This document shows positions 1 to 7,820 of a stretch of 64,000 bases of DNA, in pieces. The translations under genes were made by a program, and so were the position numbers. Every line of letters starts with the position of its first letter. Position 1 is the stretch's first letter. Under the pieces are notes generated by a model. That model made no database searches. It was not told the DNA's origin and worked only from the letters and a program-made list of their open reading frames with translations. Source of the DNA: Polyangium jinanense (GTDB lineage Bacteria; Myxococcota; Polyangia; Polyangiales; Polyangiaceae); NCBI RefSeq assembly GCF_028435365.1, contig NZ_JAGTJJ010000056.1, positions 1 to 64,000 on the forward strand, given 5' to 3'.

Positions 1-781
1 AAAATAGGCGAGGAGCGCCCTGAGGTACAGGACGATGCATCCGAGGTGGACGAAGCCGAGGAAGTTCTCGGCGTAGCGCTCGTACCGTACCACCATGCGG
101 CGGAAGCTTTGGAGCCAGGCGAAGAGGCGCTCTACCTTCCAGCGGCGCTTGTATCGGCGGAGGGGGCGGAGGTCTTGGGTAAGGCGCTTGCGATTCGAGC
201 GATTGGGCGCGCGATCAGCTCGATCCCCCGCTCCTGCGCGAGCCGCGCGTCGAGCGCGTCGCTGTCGTAGGCCTTGTCGCCGATGAGGCGCTTGGGGAGC
301 TGGGCGAGGAAGCAGTTATCGAGGGTTCGCTCAACGAGCGTGACTTCATGCGGCGAAGCACTTTCGATGCAGACGGCGAGAGGAAGACCAGAGCCGTCTG
401 CAATGGCCATGATCTTGGTCCCCTTGCCACGCTTCGTTTTCCCGACGCAGCGCCCCCCTTTTTGGCGCTCACGAACGTGCCGTCGATGAACGCCTCGCTC
501 AAGTCGATCTGCCCTCGGTCACGTAAGTCCCCGGCCAAGGCGTAGAGGATCCGTTCGAGCGTGCCGTCCTTCGACCACTGCTGGAACCCCCGATGACACG
601 TCTGGTAGGGCGGATATCTCTCGGGCAAGTCGGCCCATCGGGCGCCGGTGCGCAAGATCCACAAAATGCCGTTGAGCACCTCGCGCGCATCCTTCCACGG
701 CCTGCCACGGCGATCGGCGCGCACGCGCGGAGCTGGGATAAGCGGCTCGAGGAGCGCCCACTGAGGGTCTGTCAGGTCCAT
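1..781 (-). pseudogene. IS5/IS427-type transposase, two-frame, with an extra frameshift (copy 1)
   Basis: DDE transposase of the IS5 family, which cuts and joins IS ends. The N-terminal part starts at ATG 781 ([16 protein letters not shown]) and has the usual DUF4096-like region followed by the first Asp ([15 protein letters not shown]). Reading then moves by -1 at a run A5G6 (minus strand, near 450-460), as in the programmed frameshift of IS427-type elements, and continues with [13 protein letters not shown] and DKAYDSD. A second shift is needed near 195-205, where gcgcgccc seems to hold two extra bases, to reach the conserved end [15 protein letters not shown]...RYERYAENF. The first shift may be functional; the second should kill the protein. 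The stop codon lies before the window. Confidence 0.8.
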
Positions 782-907
782 ACCCGCATATGTCGCCAGC
801 ACCAAAAATGTACCGACCGCTGGAGCGAGGTTCGTTCGATTGATCCTACAAAGTAGGAGGTTGGCGCTGATAGACCTACTGGACGGTTTGTGAGATGAGT
901 TCTAGTG
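1..907 (-). mobile_element. IS5-type insertion sequence, copy 1 (left end outside window)
   Basis: The sequence from base 1 to 907 is repeated without visible change 6401 bases further on, in the same orientation. The right end carries a terminal inverted repeat ending in gagatgagttctagtg; the matching left repeat of this copy lies just before the window. The encoded transposase is on the minus strand. Total length, judged from the complete second copy, is about 925 bp. Family assignment (IS5, probably the two-frame IS427-like type) rests on the transposase motifs only. Confidence 0.85.
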
Positions 908-1137
908 TCATTCAAAAGACGCGCAAGCGAGGACATCGCCATCCGTAGCGCGCCCGGAGAATACGCACCGCCACGCAGGGCGGGAAATGTGCATGGCGCA
1001 GGCGCAGCTCGGCGAACGACGCGGCAGCCGGGGTATTCCATCAGCCAGCGTGTACGAGAGCGGGTGGAGGAGACTGGGCAAAGACGGGAGGGCACTTCAG
1101 GAAGACGCGATTCCGGGGACTCTCCTGGCGGAGGGAG
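908..1137. other. intergenic, no gene seen
   Basis: Stretch between the first IS copy and the IstA remnant. No frame shows convincing codon bias or a recognisable product. It ends with a purine-rich gcggagggag just before the ATG of the IstA remnant, which could be the original ribosome site of that lost element. Confidence 0.4.
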
Positions 1138-1275
1138 ATGTGTCCTCGCCGGGTGGAGCCGGAGATCATCCGGCAGATCCGCGATCTGGCGGCCCGCGGC
1201 TTGGGCGCCGAGCGAATCGCGCGAGAGCTGAAGGTCGCCCGCAATACGGTGAGACGTTGCCTGCGGGGTGGCCAC
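1138..1275 (+). pseudogene. IS21-type IstA N-terminal remnant
   Basis: About 45 residues starting MCPRRVEPEIIRQIRDL and running through AARGLGAERIARELKVAR to NTVRRCLRGG match the N-terminal helix-turn-helix of IstA transposases, where a Q-I-R-x-L-x-x-x-G followed by I-A-x-x-L...T-V-R-R-x-L is typical. A ribosome site (ggaggg) sits directly upstream. After the HTH the frame continues with unrelated residues and no DDE domain, so this is a truncated relic of an older IS21-like insertion inside the IS5-flanked segment. It could be an isolated HTH protein, but the abrupt loss of similarity favours a remnant. Confidence 0.5.
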
Positions 1276-1408
1276 GCCCTGATTGACGGACGGAACCGGA
1301 AACCCAATGAAATGCATGACGCGAGTCTGTCGGCTCCGAAGACTGCGAACCATGATGGGTCCGCGGGAAGGGACACGACTGCGCGCGATACACGCAGGAG
1401 GGCAGGTC

Positions 1409-2143
1409 ATGGCAACAAAGCATTCGAAAAAAATCGAGTCCACGGCGGAACCGGCGCAGGAGTTCGTGACCGAGGTGCTCGAGCGGAGCGAGGTGGAGGG
1501 CCTCGAGCTCGTGCTGGAAACGCAGGTCGCCGACCTCGAGACGCTCATGCCTGGCAAAGCGGTGCCGAGCGAGACGTTGGTCAAGGCGATCTTCGCGCAT
1601 TGCGCGGAGCTCAACCAACTGGCTAAGGAGGCCGCCGCCCGCTCCGGGAGCCACTTGGCTGCCGCGGAGGCCGGCGAGGACGAAGATGAGGTGGCCCCTG
1701 ACTTTTCTTTCCCCACCTTCGAGGCTTTCCTCGCGAACGAGGCCGCCGCCACCGAGGCTGCCCAGGAGGGCGCAACGTCCGAGGCTGGGGCCCCGCCCAA
1801 GAGCCTGGTGACAACCGTGGCCGCGAAGCTCGTCTCCGCGCTCGGCATTGAACCGAGCATGATCACCGCAATCATCTTTGCGGTGCAGGTGGCGGACAAG
1901 AAGAGCTGGCAGGAGCTGATCGGTCACCTCAAGGCGAAGCGCTTCGCGAAAGCCAAGAAGCCCTTGAAGAAGGTCCTGAACGCGATGCGCTCGAGCAAGT
2001 TCCGGAAGGAACTCGCGAAGCGGGTCGGCGCCAAGGCTGCCGCGAAGACGGTGGCCAAGGTCGCCTCGAAAGCCGTCCCGTTCGTGGGGTGGGCTACCGT
2101 GATTGTCGGCCTCGTCTGGGCCTTCGCCAGGCAGATCCGCTGA
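1409..2143 (+). CDS. unknown 244-aa protein with Gly/Ala-rich hydrophobic C-terminal tail
   Basis: Not recognised. The start ATG 1409 is chosen because aggagg stands 8-9 bases before it; upstream in-frame codons look non-coding. The first half is acidic and helical, with a low-complexity Glu/Ala stretch (residues about 85-130). The second half turns basic, with repeated Lys-Ala motifs, and ends in a hydrophobic helix with small residues (VPFVGWATVIVGLVWAFA) capped by RQIR. There is no signal peptide. The acidic N-terminus plus cationic, glycine-containing membrane-seeking C-terminus resembles the general build of pore-forming or membrane-inserting effectors, but this is only a shape argument. 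It lies in the IS-flanked segment, convergent with the MBL-protease gene, and ends 37 bases before a very strong terminator. Confidence 0.7.
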   Translation: MATKHSKKIESTAEPAQEFVTEVLERSEVEGLELVLETQVADLETLMPGKAVPSETLVKAIFAHCAELNQLAKEAAARSGSHLAAAEAGEDEDEVAPDFSFPTFEAFLANEAAATEAAQEGATSEAGAPPKSLVTTVAAKLVSALGIEPSMITAIIFAVQVADKKSWQELIGHLKAKRFAKAKKPLKKVLNAMRSSKFRKELAKRVGAKAAAKTVAKVASKAVPFVGWATVIVGLVWAFARQIR

Positions 2144-2180
2144 GCCTGTAGCTGGCGCATCGACGAGAATGCGCCGTTTC

Positions 2181-2235
2181 GCGCACACGAAGGCGCGCCC
2201 CCCCGCGGGTACGGGGGGCGCGCCTTCGTGTGCGC
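2181..2235 (+). terminator. perfect 23-bp hairpin after the 1409-2143 gene
   Basis: Bases 2181-2203 pair perfectly with 2213-2235 around a 9-base loop. The stem is G+C rich (it contains aaggcgcgcccccc) and begins 37 bases after the stop of the upstream gene. There is no long U tract, as usual for myxobacterial terminators. It probably stops transcription from both sides, since a minus-strand gene converges on it. Confidence 0.75.
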
Positions 2236-2379
2236 GAGGCGATCGTGAAGTCTGACCGACCGCCGTCGCACCTACCGCATTCTCGCAGACGTCAAGCCCT
2301 CCAGCGCCAGCCCCCCGATTTCCGCGCCAGGGAGGGCAGACCATGTCCATCGGTGAATTCCTCGGTTCAGGCAGCAATG

Positions 2380-2426
2380 GACGTATCCGGGCCGGCTGCG
2401 CTCGGCACAGCCGGCCCGGATACGTC
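2380..2426 (-). terminator. perfect 19-bp hairpin after the MBL-protease gene
   Basis: Bases 2380-2398 (gacgtatccgggccggctg) pair with 2408-2426 around a 9-base loop. It lies 68 bases beyond the stop of the minus-strand gene that ends at 2495, so it is best read as that gene's terminator. With the 2181-2235 hairpin it forms a double barrier between convergent genes. Confidence 0.7.
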
Positions 2427-2494
2427 GCGCGGCGGCGCGTTCAGGGCGCTACGCATCGACAAAGGTGGGGCATGATGGCCTGGAGCTGCGCGAG

Positions 2495-5400
2495 CTATAC
2501 GCCGCCGCGCGTCGGGCGGCCGGGCTTCGGCGCTTGGGCCACCTTCGCGCCGAGCTTCGCGAAGGCCGCGCGCGTCTTCGGGCCGTAGGTGCCCGTGGCC
2601 TGCAAGCCGTGTTTGGCCTGGAACTTCTTCAGCGCCGCCTCGGTTTGCTCGCCGAACGTGCCCCGGTCCGCATTCACCTGGGCCTTCGTCATGTGGCCGA
2701 GCTTCACCAGCGCATTCTGGAGCTGCGTCACGGCCGCGCTCTTGACGCAGCGTTTCATGCCTGTCCCCGGGAGTGGCATCCCACGCAGCGGAAGTCTCGG
2801 CGGCGCCACCACGGTTTCGTTCGTCATGTCCTCTCTCTCCGAATCGAGCACGATGGTCGCGTCGCTCGGCTCGTCCCCCGCGACGGTGGTCGTGGTGGCG
2901 CCTCTGCCTCCCGCCGAAAATGCCTCCACCCCGTAACGCCCCGACCTCGTGATCGGCAGCGTGAAGGAGCCGTCCGCCGCCGAGATCGCGGCGACCTCGG
3001 GATAAGGCGCGTCGCCTGCGCTGATCGCGACGGTGGCGCCGGCGATGGGGCGTCGTTCACGGTCGATGACCCGGCCCCTGAGCATCGTCGCCGTACGCTC
3101 CCGCGGCCGTTCCCCTGCGCTCTCCGTCGCGGGCGCCTCTTCTCTGCGCGGCGCGCGTCGCCTCGGCCGCGGATTCGGCGCCTCCGCCCCCGCCTCCGCC
3201 GCCCATTTCGTCAGGTTGCGGAGCACCTCGGCGGTGATCCGCGTCCCCGAGTTGAACTTCACGCTGGGCGTGGTGCCGTTCGTGTGGATCGCCATCACGA
3301 TGCGCCTCCCATTCGGGAGCGTGACCCACACCGGGCTGCCGCTCTGACCGCCGAACGTATCGATGTCGTACTGGACCCGCCGCGTCCCGATGTTCTGGAG
3401 CTTTCGCGCGTGGAAGAAGAGGCGCCGGCCGAGCTCTCGATCCGAAGGGTACCCCGCGATGTTCGCGAGGACGCCCTCGAGCTCCGCGTTCGAGGCCGGC
3501 ATGGGCACGAAGAAGCCACTTTCGAGCCTGATGGGCTCGTCGAGCAGGATGACGCCGTAATCGTACTCCGACGACTTGTCCTTGATCCACCCCTCCGCGG
3601 CGCGGAACTTCTTCCCCACCACCGAGCCGAACGGCCTCGCGTCCGAATCGAGCGCCGGGGTGACCTCCACGGATTTCATGAAGCCTCCGAAGGCGTGGGA
3701 ATAGACGCAATGCCCCGCCGTGACGACGGTGCGCGGATTGATGAGCCAGCCCGTGCCGATGAACCGCTTTCCATCGGAGCTGGTCATGCGCAACGAGCAG
3801 ATCGCGCGCCAGGGCAGCGCCGTCGTCGGGGTGATGAGCCGCCGATCGTCGACGGTGCCGACGATGGTCTCGGTCGCCGTGATGGGGGCCAGGTAGGCTG
3901 GGTCGAACAGGGTCTCCGGCTCGGACGCGGCCTCGATCGCGAGCGTGGCTTCCACCCTCGTGGGCTTGGCGGGGCGCAGGACAGGGTCGGAGGGCGCAGC
4001 GCCCGTTTCGAGCTCATGCTGGAGCTCGGCGGCGACCCCGCCGGCGCGCCGATACCCAGGTACGAACTCCAGGACTCCCTCCAAGGGAGCGACGTTGGTC
4101 TCCTCCCCCCGCTCCCCGGCAAACCCGACGTTGGTCTCGTCCCCGTGCTCCGGGGCAGACCCGACGCACGGCCCGGAAGCGACCGGCTTTCCACGTGCGC
4201 GCGATTCTGTCTCCTCCATGTCCGCCTCGTCCATGTCCGCCTCGTCCATGTCCGCCTCGTCCATGTCCGCCTCGTCCATATCCGCCTCGTCCATGTCCGC
4301 CTCGTCCATATCCGCCTCGTCCATATCCGCCTCGTCCATGTCCGCCGTTTCCGATCGCCTTGAGCCTCTCGGCGGGCTCGCGTCGTTGATGTGACCGCAG
4401 GACACGTCCACGGCCGGCTCGCCCTCGTCGAAGCGGATCGTCGTGAGCCCGTTCTTGTCGGTCCGCGCCCAGCGCAGGTCGCGCTTGGCGCGTGTCCTCT
4501 TCATGAGATCGATCGTCCTCGCGTTCGGGTGCCGGCTGCTCTTTTCGCCGGCGCATATGCCGAGCAATCGGGGATTCCCCATGAGCTCGAGGAGCTCTGC
4601 GCTGATTCCGTTGTCGCTCCCGTGATGCGACAGCTTCACGAAGTCGTAGGGAGCGTCCTTCCGGATGGCCCCGAGGATCTTCTTCATCCCAGCGAGCACC
4701 GTGGGGTCCGTGGTTTGCGGATCCGCGAGCTGCATATCCCCGGTGAACAGGAACTTCTTGCCTTGATATGCGAAGACCAGCACCGAGCTCTGGAGGTTCA
4801 CGAACTTCGATACGCGGGGAATTCCCGCCTCCTCGACCCCCCCGGCCTCCTCGTCCTCGGAGGCGAAACGAGAGGCGAACCTGCGGTAAACCTCGAGCTC
4901 ACGCGCCTCTTTGGCCTCGTCGGCCTCCTCGTCGGGGCTCCCGGTGCTCTCGGCCGCGAGCACTTTCTCGATTTCGACGCTCAAAGTCTCCAGTCCCCCG
5001 GAGATGCCCTCCGCGCAGGCGGCGACGTGTTTTCGGGTCGGGCCGAGGAGCTTCAGGGAAACCCTGCGGCGCGAGAGCGCTTCCACGAGCGGCCGGACCG
5101 CGGGGTCGTCGCTCCCCAAAAACGGAATGACCCGCGTTCCTTTGCGGGCCAGCGTATTCAGCATCTCGCGGTACTCCTCGTCCATGCGCTGCGCCGCTTC
5201 GAGGAACGCGCTCTCCTCGCCGGCGTCGTCGAACTCCTGCGGCTCCTCGCGCAGGGCCGCCGCGATCCGGAGCGCGGAGGGCGATACCTCCGGCGCCGCG
5301 CGTTCCCTGCCCGCTTTGCCCCAGCCGAGCTCCGGATGCGCCACGAGCGCCCATTCGGCGACGAGGTGCCCGTCGCGCACGAGCCGCGGCAGGCACCCGA

Positions 5401-5692
5401 TGTGATCCTGATGCGCATGAGAGACGATGAGGAGGGTCACCACGGATGCGCGACCTCGCTGCGGCAGGAGCGGCTTGATTTGCTCCTGAATCGAGCGGTG
5501 TCCGTCTTTCCGCCGGTAATTAGCGGGGTGGGCCCCGTCGATCATGATAGAGATGTCGCCGAAGCGGCAGAGCACTGCATCGCCGTAGGGTTGTTCCCCT
5601 ACGTCGAGCAACGTGAGCGTGAACGGCGCCTCGGCGGAAAGGGCGGGGCGCGCCTCGGTCCCGCCCGCGTCCTCGGGTGTTTTACGGGCCAT
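2495..5692 (-). CDS. fusion: ComEC-type MBL hydrolase + acidic repeat + V8/trypsin-like protease + PG-binding domain
   Basis: A 1065-residue multidomain protein. Residues ~20-435 form a metallo-beta-lactamase fold of the ComEC/Rec2 C-terminal type: zinc motif SHAHQDHIG, then FTGDM and KLSHHGSDNG. Residues ~450-494 are nine tandem ADMDE-type pentapeptides. Residues ~600-840 are a chymotrypsin-fold protease of the V8/glutamyl-endopeptidase kind with an intact triad: TAGHC (His ~658), DYGV (Asp) and GGQSGSPVW (Ser ~784). Residues ~869-935 look like a carboxypeptidase-regulatory beta-sandwich and ~984-1055 like a PG_binding_1 domain. The second ATG (5692) is chosen because ggaggt lies 6 bases before it, but touches the first ATG (5698). 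No signal peptide is seen. MBL and trypsin-like proteins occur side by side in type 1 AVAST (Avs1) defence loci (from memory); no STAND gene is adjacent here. A role in defence or peptide toxin processing is inference. Confidence 0.88.
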   Translation of the reverse strand: MARKTPEDAGGTEARPALSAEAPFTLTLLDVGEQPYGDAVLCRFGDISIMIDGAHPANYRRKDGHRSIQEQIKPLLPQRGRASVVTLLIVSHAHQDHIGCLPRLVRDGHLVAEWALVAHPELGWGKAGRERAAPEVSPSALRIAAALREEPQEFDDAGEESAFLEAAQRMDEEYREMLNTLARKGTRVIPFLGSDDPAVRPLVEALSRRRVSLKLLGPTRKHVAACAEGISGGLETLSVEIEKVLAAESTGSPDEEADEAKEARELEVYRRFASRFASEDEEAGGVEEAGIPRVSKFVNLQSSVLVFAYQGKKFLFTGDMQLADPQTTDPTVLAGMKKILGAIRKDAPYDFVKLSHHGSDNGISAELLELMGNPRLLGICAGEKSSRHPNARTIDLMKRTRAKRDLRWARTDKNGLTTIRFDEGEPAVDVSCGHINDASPPRGSRRSETADMDEADMDEADMDEADMDEADMDEADMDEADMDEADMDEADMEETESRARGKPVASGPCVGSAPEHGDETNVGFAGERGEETNVAPLEGVLEFVPGYRRAGGVAAELQHELETGAAPSDPVLRPAKPTRVEATLAIEAASEPETLFDPAYLAPITATETIVGTVDDRRLITPTTALPWRAICSLRMTSSDGKRFIGTGWLINPRTVVTAGHCVYSHAFGGFMKSVEVTPALDSDARPFGSVVGKKFRAAEGWIKDKSSEYDYGVILLDEPIRLESGFFVPMPASNAELEGVLANIAGYPSDRELGRRLFFHARKLQNIGTRRVQYDIDTFGGQSGSPVWVTLPNGRRIVMAIHTNGTTPSVKFNSGTRITAEVLRNLTKWAAEAGAEAPNPRPRRRAPRREEAPATESAGERPRERTATMLRGRVIDRERRPIAGATVAISAGDAPYPEVAAISAADGSFTLPITRSGRYGVEAFSAGGRGATTTTVAGDEPSDATIVLDSEREDMTNETVVAPPRLPLRGMPLPGTGMKRCVKSAAVTQLQNALVKLGHMTKAQVNADRGTFGEQTEAALKKFQAKHGLQATGTYGPKTRAAFAKLGAKVAQAPKPGRPTRGGV
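4211..4345 (-). repeat. nine-unit 15-bp tandem repeat inside the MBL-protease gene
   Basis: The unit ctcgtccatgtccgc (plus strand) is repeated nine times in register with the codons, giving eight ADMDE pentapeptides and one variant ADMEE. Units differ by only one base (g/a in the fifth codon position and one c change), which points to recent slippage. It encodes a strongly acidic, Met-spaced linker between the MBL and protease halves; copy number may vary between strains. Confidence 0.95.
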
Positions 5693-6006
5693 GGTCATAC
5701 CTCCACGTGATGCACATCGGGCGTTCGTGTCGCCGCCGCGAAATGCTCCTCGCTCATTTCGTTGTAGAGCCTGCCCGACGCCGCAAGGTCCTGCCGCGTG
5801 GCGATCGTGTTCGTGCACCGATCCGTTGCCACGTGAAACCCAGACACCATATTGACAGAGGATCCGAGGTCGAGGCGGACGTCGACCCGAGCGGGAACCG
5901 GTGGCGGGCTGTTCGACGCGCCGCCACCAGCTCACTCGTCCATTAGCACGGAGAAGGCGAAGGAGAGCTGCGATGCCAGCTAGGAAGCGAATGAAGGAGG
6001 ACTCCG

Positions 6007-6408
6007 ATGGCTAACCCGAACCCCTCCGCGATCACCAATCCAATGTGGAACTTCTGGCTTGCGTTCAAGGCCCTGGAGCCCTCCGTAAGGATGGGCGGGA
6101 TCTACGCCAACAAGCCCGGGTACCACAACAAGCGCTCCAACCTCCCCAAAAGTGACTACTCCGTCCGGTTGGCTGCCGACAAGACCGGCCCGAACCATGC
6201 CGCTGCCATCGACCTCTCCCTTCCACCTGCGAAGATGAAGATCTACTCCAGCCGGCTGCTGAAGTCCGGCAAGGACATGAAAGACGAGCGAGGCAACTAC
6301 CTCCGGGAGTTCTACGGCACCATCAACGGCCGAAGCGTCGTGGGCTGGGACTTCCAGTCCGTCACCGCGGCAACCTCTGATACCACTCGAACTCATCTCA
6401 TAAAATAG
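6007..6408 (+). pseudogene. secreted M15/endolysin-like protein, 3' end removed by IS insertion
   Basis: The start ATG 6007 has a good ribosome site (aaggagg). The residues SDYSVRLAADKTGPNHAAAIDLSLP, then REFYGTINGRSVVGWDFQSVTAATSD, resemble a family of actinobacterial/phage peptidase-like proteins. In those, from memory, the TSD is followed by an S-H-L-W-H-x-H metal-site motif. Here the native frame stops at about residue 125 (base 6383), exactly where the second IS begins, and seven foreign codons follow before the stop. The expected His motif and the end are therefore missing, and the rest is not found after the IS, so a deletion went with the insertion. It is divergent from the MBL-protease gene with a roughly 310-base intergenic region. 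Family assignment is tentative. Confidence 0.6.
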
Positions 6409-7308
6409 GCGAGGAGCGCCCTGAGGTACAGGACGATGCATCCGAGGTGGACGAAGCCGAGGAAGTTCTCGGCGTAGCGCTCGTACCGTACCACCATGCG
6501 GCGGAAGCTTTGGAGCCAGGCGAAGAGGCGCTCTACCTTCCAGCGGCGCTTGTATCGGCGGAGGGGGCGGAGGTCTTGGGTAAGGCGCTTGCGATTCGAG
6601 CGATTGGGCGCGCGATCAGCTCGATCCCCCGCTCCTGCGCGAGCCGCGCGTCGAGCGCGTCGCTGTCGTAGGCCTTGTCGCCGATGAGGCGCTTGGGGAG
6701 CTGGGCGAGGAAGCAGTTATCGAGGGTTCGCTCAACGAGCGTGACTTCATGCGGCGAAGCACTTTCGATGCAGACGGCGAGAGGAAGACCAGAGCCGTCT
6801 GCAATGGCCATGATCTTGGTCCCCTTGCCACGCTTCGTTTTCCCGACGCAGCGCCCCCCTTTTTGGCGCTCACGAACGTGCCGTCGATGAACGCCTCGCT
6901 CAAGTCGATCTGCCCTCGGTCACGTAAGTCCCCGGCCAAGGCGTAGAGGATCCGTTCGAGCGTGCCGTCCTTCGACCACTGCTGGAACCCCCGATGACAC
7001 GTCTGGTAGGGCGGATATCTCTCGGGCAAGTCGGCCCATCGGGCGCCGGTGCGCAAGATCCACAAAATGCCGTTGAGCACCTCGCGCGCATCCTTCCACG
7101 GCCTGCCACGGCGATCGGCGCGCACGCGCGGAGCTGGGATAAGCGGCTCGAGGAGCGCCCACTGAGGGTCTGTCAGGTCCATACCCGCATATGTCGCCAG
7201 CACCAAAAATGTACCGACCGCTGGAGCGAGGTTCGTTCGATTGATCCTACAAAGTAGGAGGTTGGCGCTGATAGACCTACTGGACGGTTTGTGAGATGAG
7301 TTCTAGTG
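6384..7308 (-). mobile_element. IS5-type insertion sequence, copy 2 (complete)
   Basis: About 925 bp, identical to copy 1 wherever they overlap and in the same orientation. Terminal inverted repeats are cactcgaactcatctcataa at the left and, on the other strand, cactagaactcatctcacaa at the right, differing at two positions. No clear target duplication flanks it. The left neighbour (6007 gene) and the right neighbour (lipoprotein ending at 7303) are both truncated at its ends. This suggests that recombination or deletion between IS copies shaped the locus. Confidence 0.85.
6393..7182 (-). pseudogene. IS5/IS427-type transposase, two-frame with extra frameshift (copy 2)
   Basis: Identical to the transposase of copy 1 but complete. 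ATG 7182 begins [13 protein letters not shown]. The A5G6 run near 6850-6860 is the probable -1 frameshift site, followed by the frame with [13 protein letters not shown] and [20 protein letters not shown] two-base excess near 6596-6606 again breaks the frame before [12 protein letters not shown]. The last frame ends at a TGA inside the left terminal repeat. Because both copies carry the same lesion, the copy event either came after it using transposase supplied in trans, or the two copies were homogenised. Confidence 0.8.
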
Positions 7309-7764
7309 ATGCGTCGCGCCCGACGCGATGTACGACCGCTCGGTTCCGACGGCGCAGGTCGCGAACGCCTTGCAGTCGGCCGCCGCCTCGCAGGCGTCGC
7401 CCTGCTTGAGCAGCCGATCCAGCTGGTCGGCCGGCGTGCGGGTCGCCATCGCGTTGCACATCGCGTCGATCTTCGCGGGCTCCATGTCGCTCTCCCACTG
7501 GACGCGCGATTCCTTCAGGACCACGTCGCGCCCCTCGGTCTTGACGCGCTCGCCGATGCCCTTCGGCATGTCGAGCTCGATGCGGAGGTCGAGCACCGCG
7601 GACAGGTAGTCGTCGGTGCACGTGGCCTGTCGCGCGTAGTAGCGATGGCACATGGGCCCGAGATCAGCGATGGTACGCGTGTCGGACGTTGCAGGTGGCG
7701 GAGAGGAGGACCCGCCACACGCGGCGAGCAGGAGCACGAGGATGAAGCTGCGGCCATGCAACAT
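7303..7764 (-). CDS. lipoprotein, 3' end replaced by IS end
   Basis: A 153-residue outer-surface lipoprotein of unknown role. The signal peptide MLHGRSFILVLLLAAC ends in a lipobox (LAAC). Six Cys follow, including TCTDDY, DAMCNAM and a CEAAADCKAFATC cluster typical of small disulfide-rich myxobacterial lipoproteins. Its stop codon TAG comes from the ctag of the IS right end, so the native last residues are unknown. The next lipoprotein gene lies 56 bases upstream on the same strand and may be cotranscribed. Confidence 0.75.
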   Translation of the reverse strand: MLHGRSFILVLLLAACGGSSSPPPATSDTRTIADLGPMCHRYYARQATCTDDYLSAVLDLRIELDMPKGIGERVKTEGRDVVLKESRVQWESDMEPAKIDAMCNAMATRTPADQLDRLLKQGDACEAAADCKAFATCAVGTERSYIASGATHH

Positions 7765-7820
7765 GGCCGCGATGATACGTCACGGCGGCGCGCGGAGGAT
7801 AGTGTTCGCCGTGTGGAACG

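Noticed and set aside
1166..2377. 403-residue minus-strand frame over the 244-aa gene and hairpin
   Set aside because: Runs through the terminator hairpin, no ribosome site, low-complexity Arg/Gly composition.
4211..4345. 15-bp repeats as a CRISPR array
   Set aside because: No spacers; direct codon-phased tandem repeat within a gene.
2465..4363. 632-residue plus-strand open frame opposite the MBL-protease gene
   Set aside because: Shadow of the real minus-strand gene caused by GC-rich codons; Arg/His-rich composition and no start signal.
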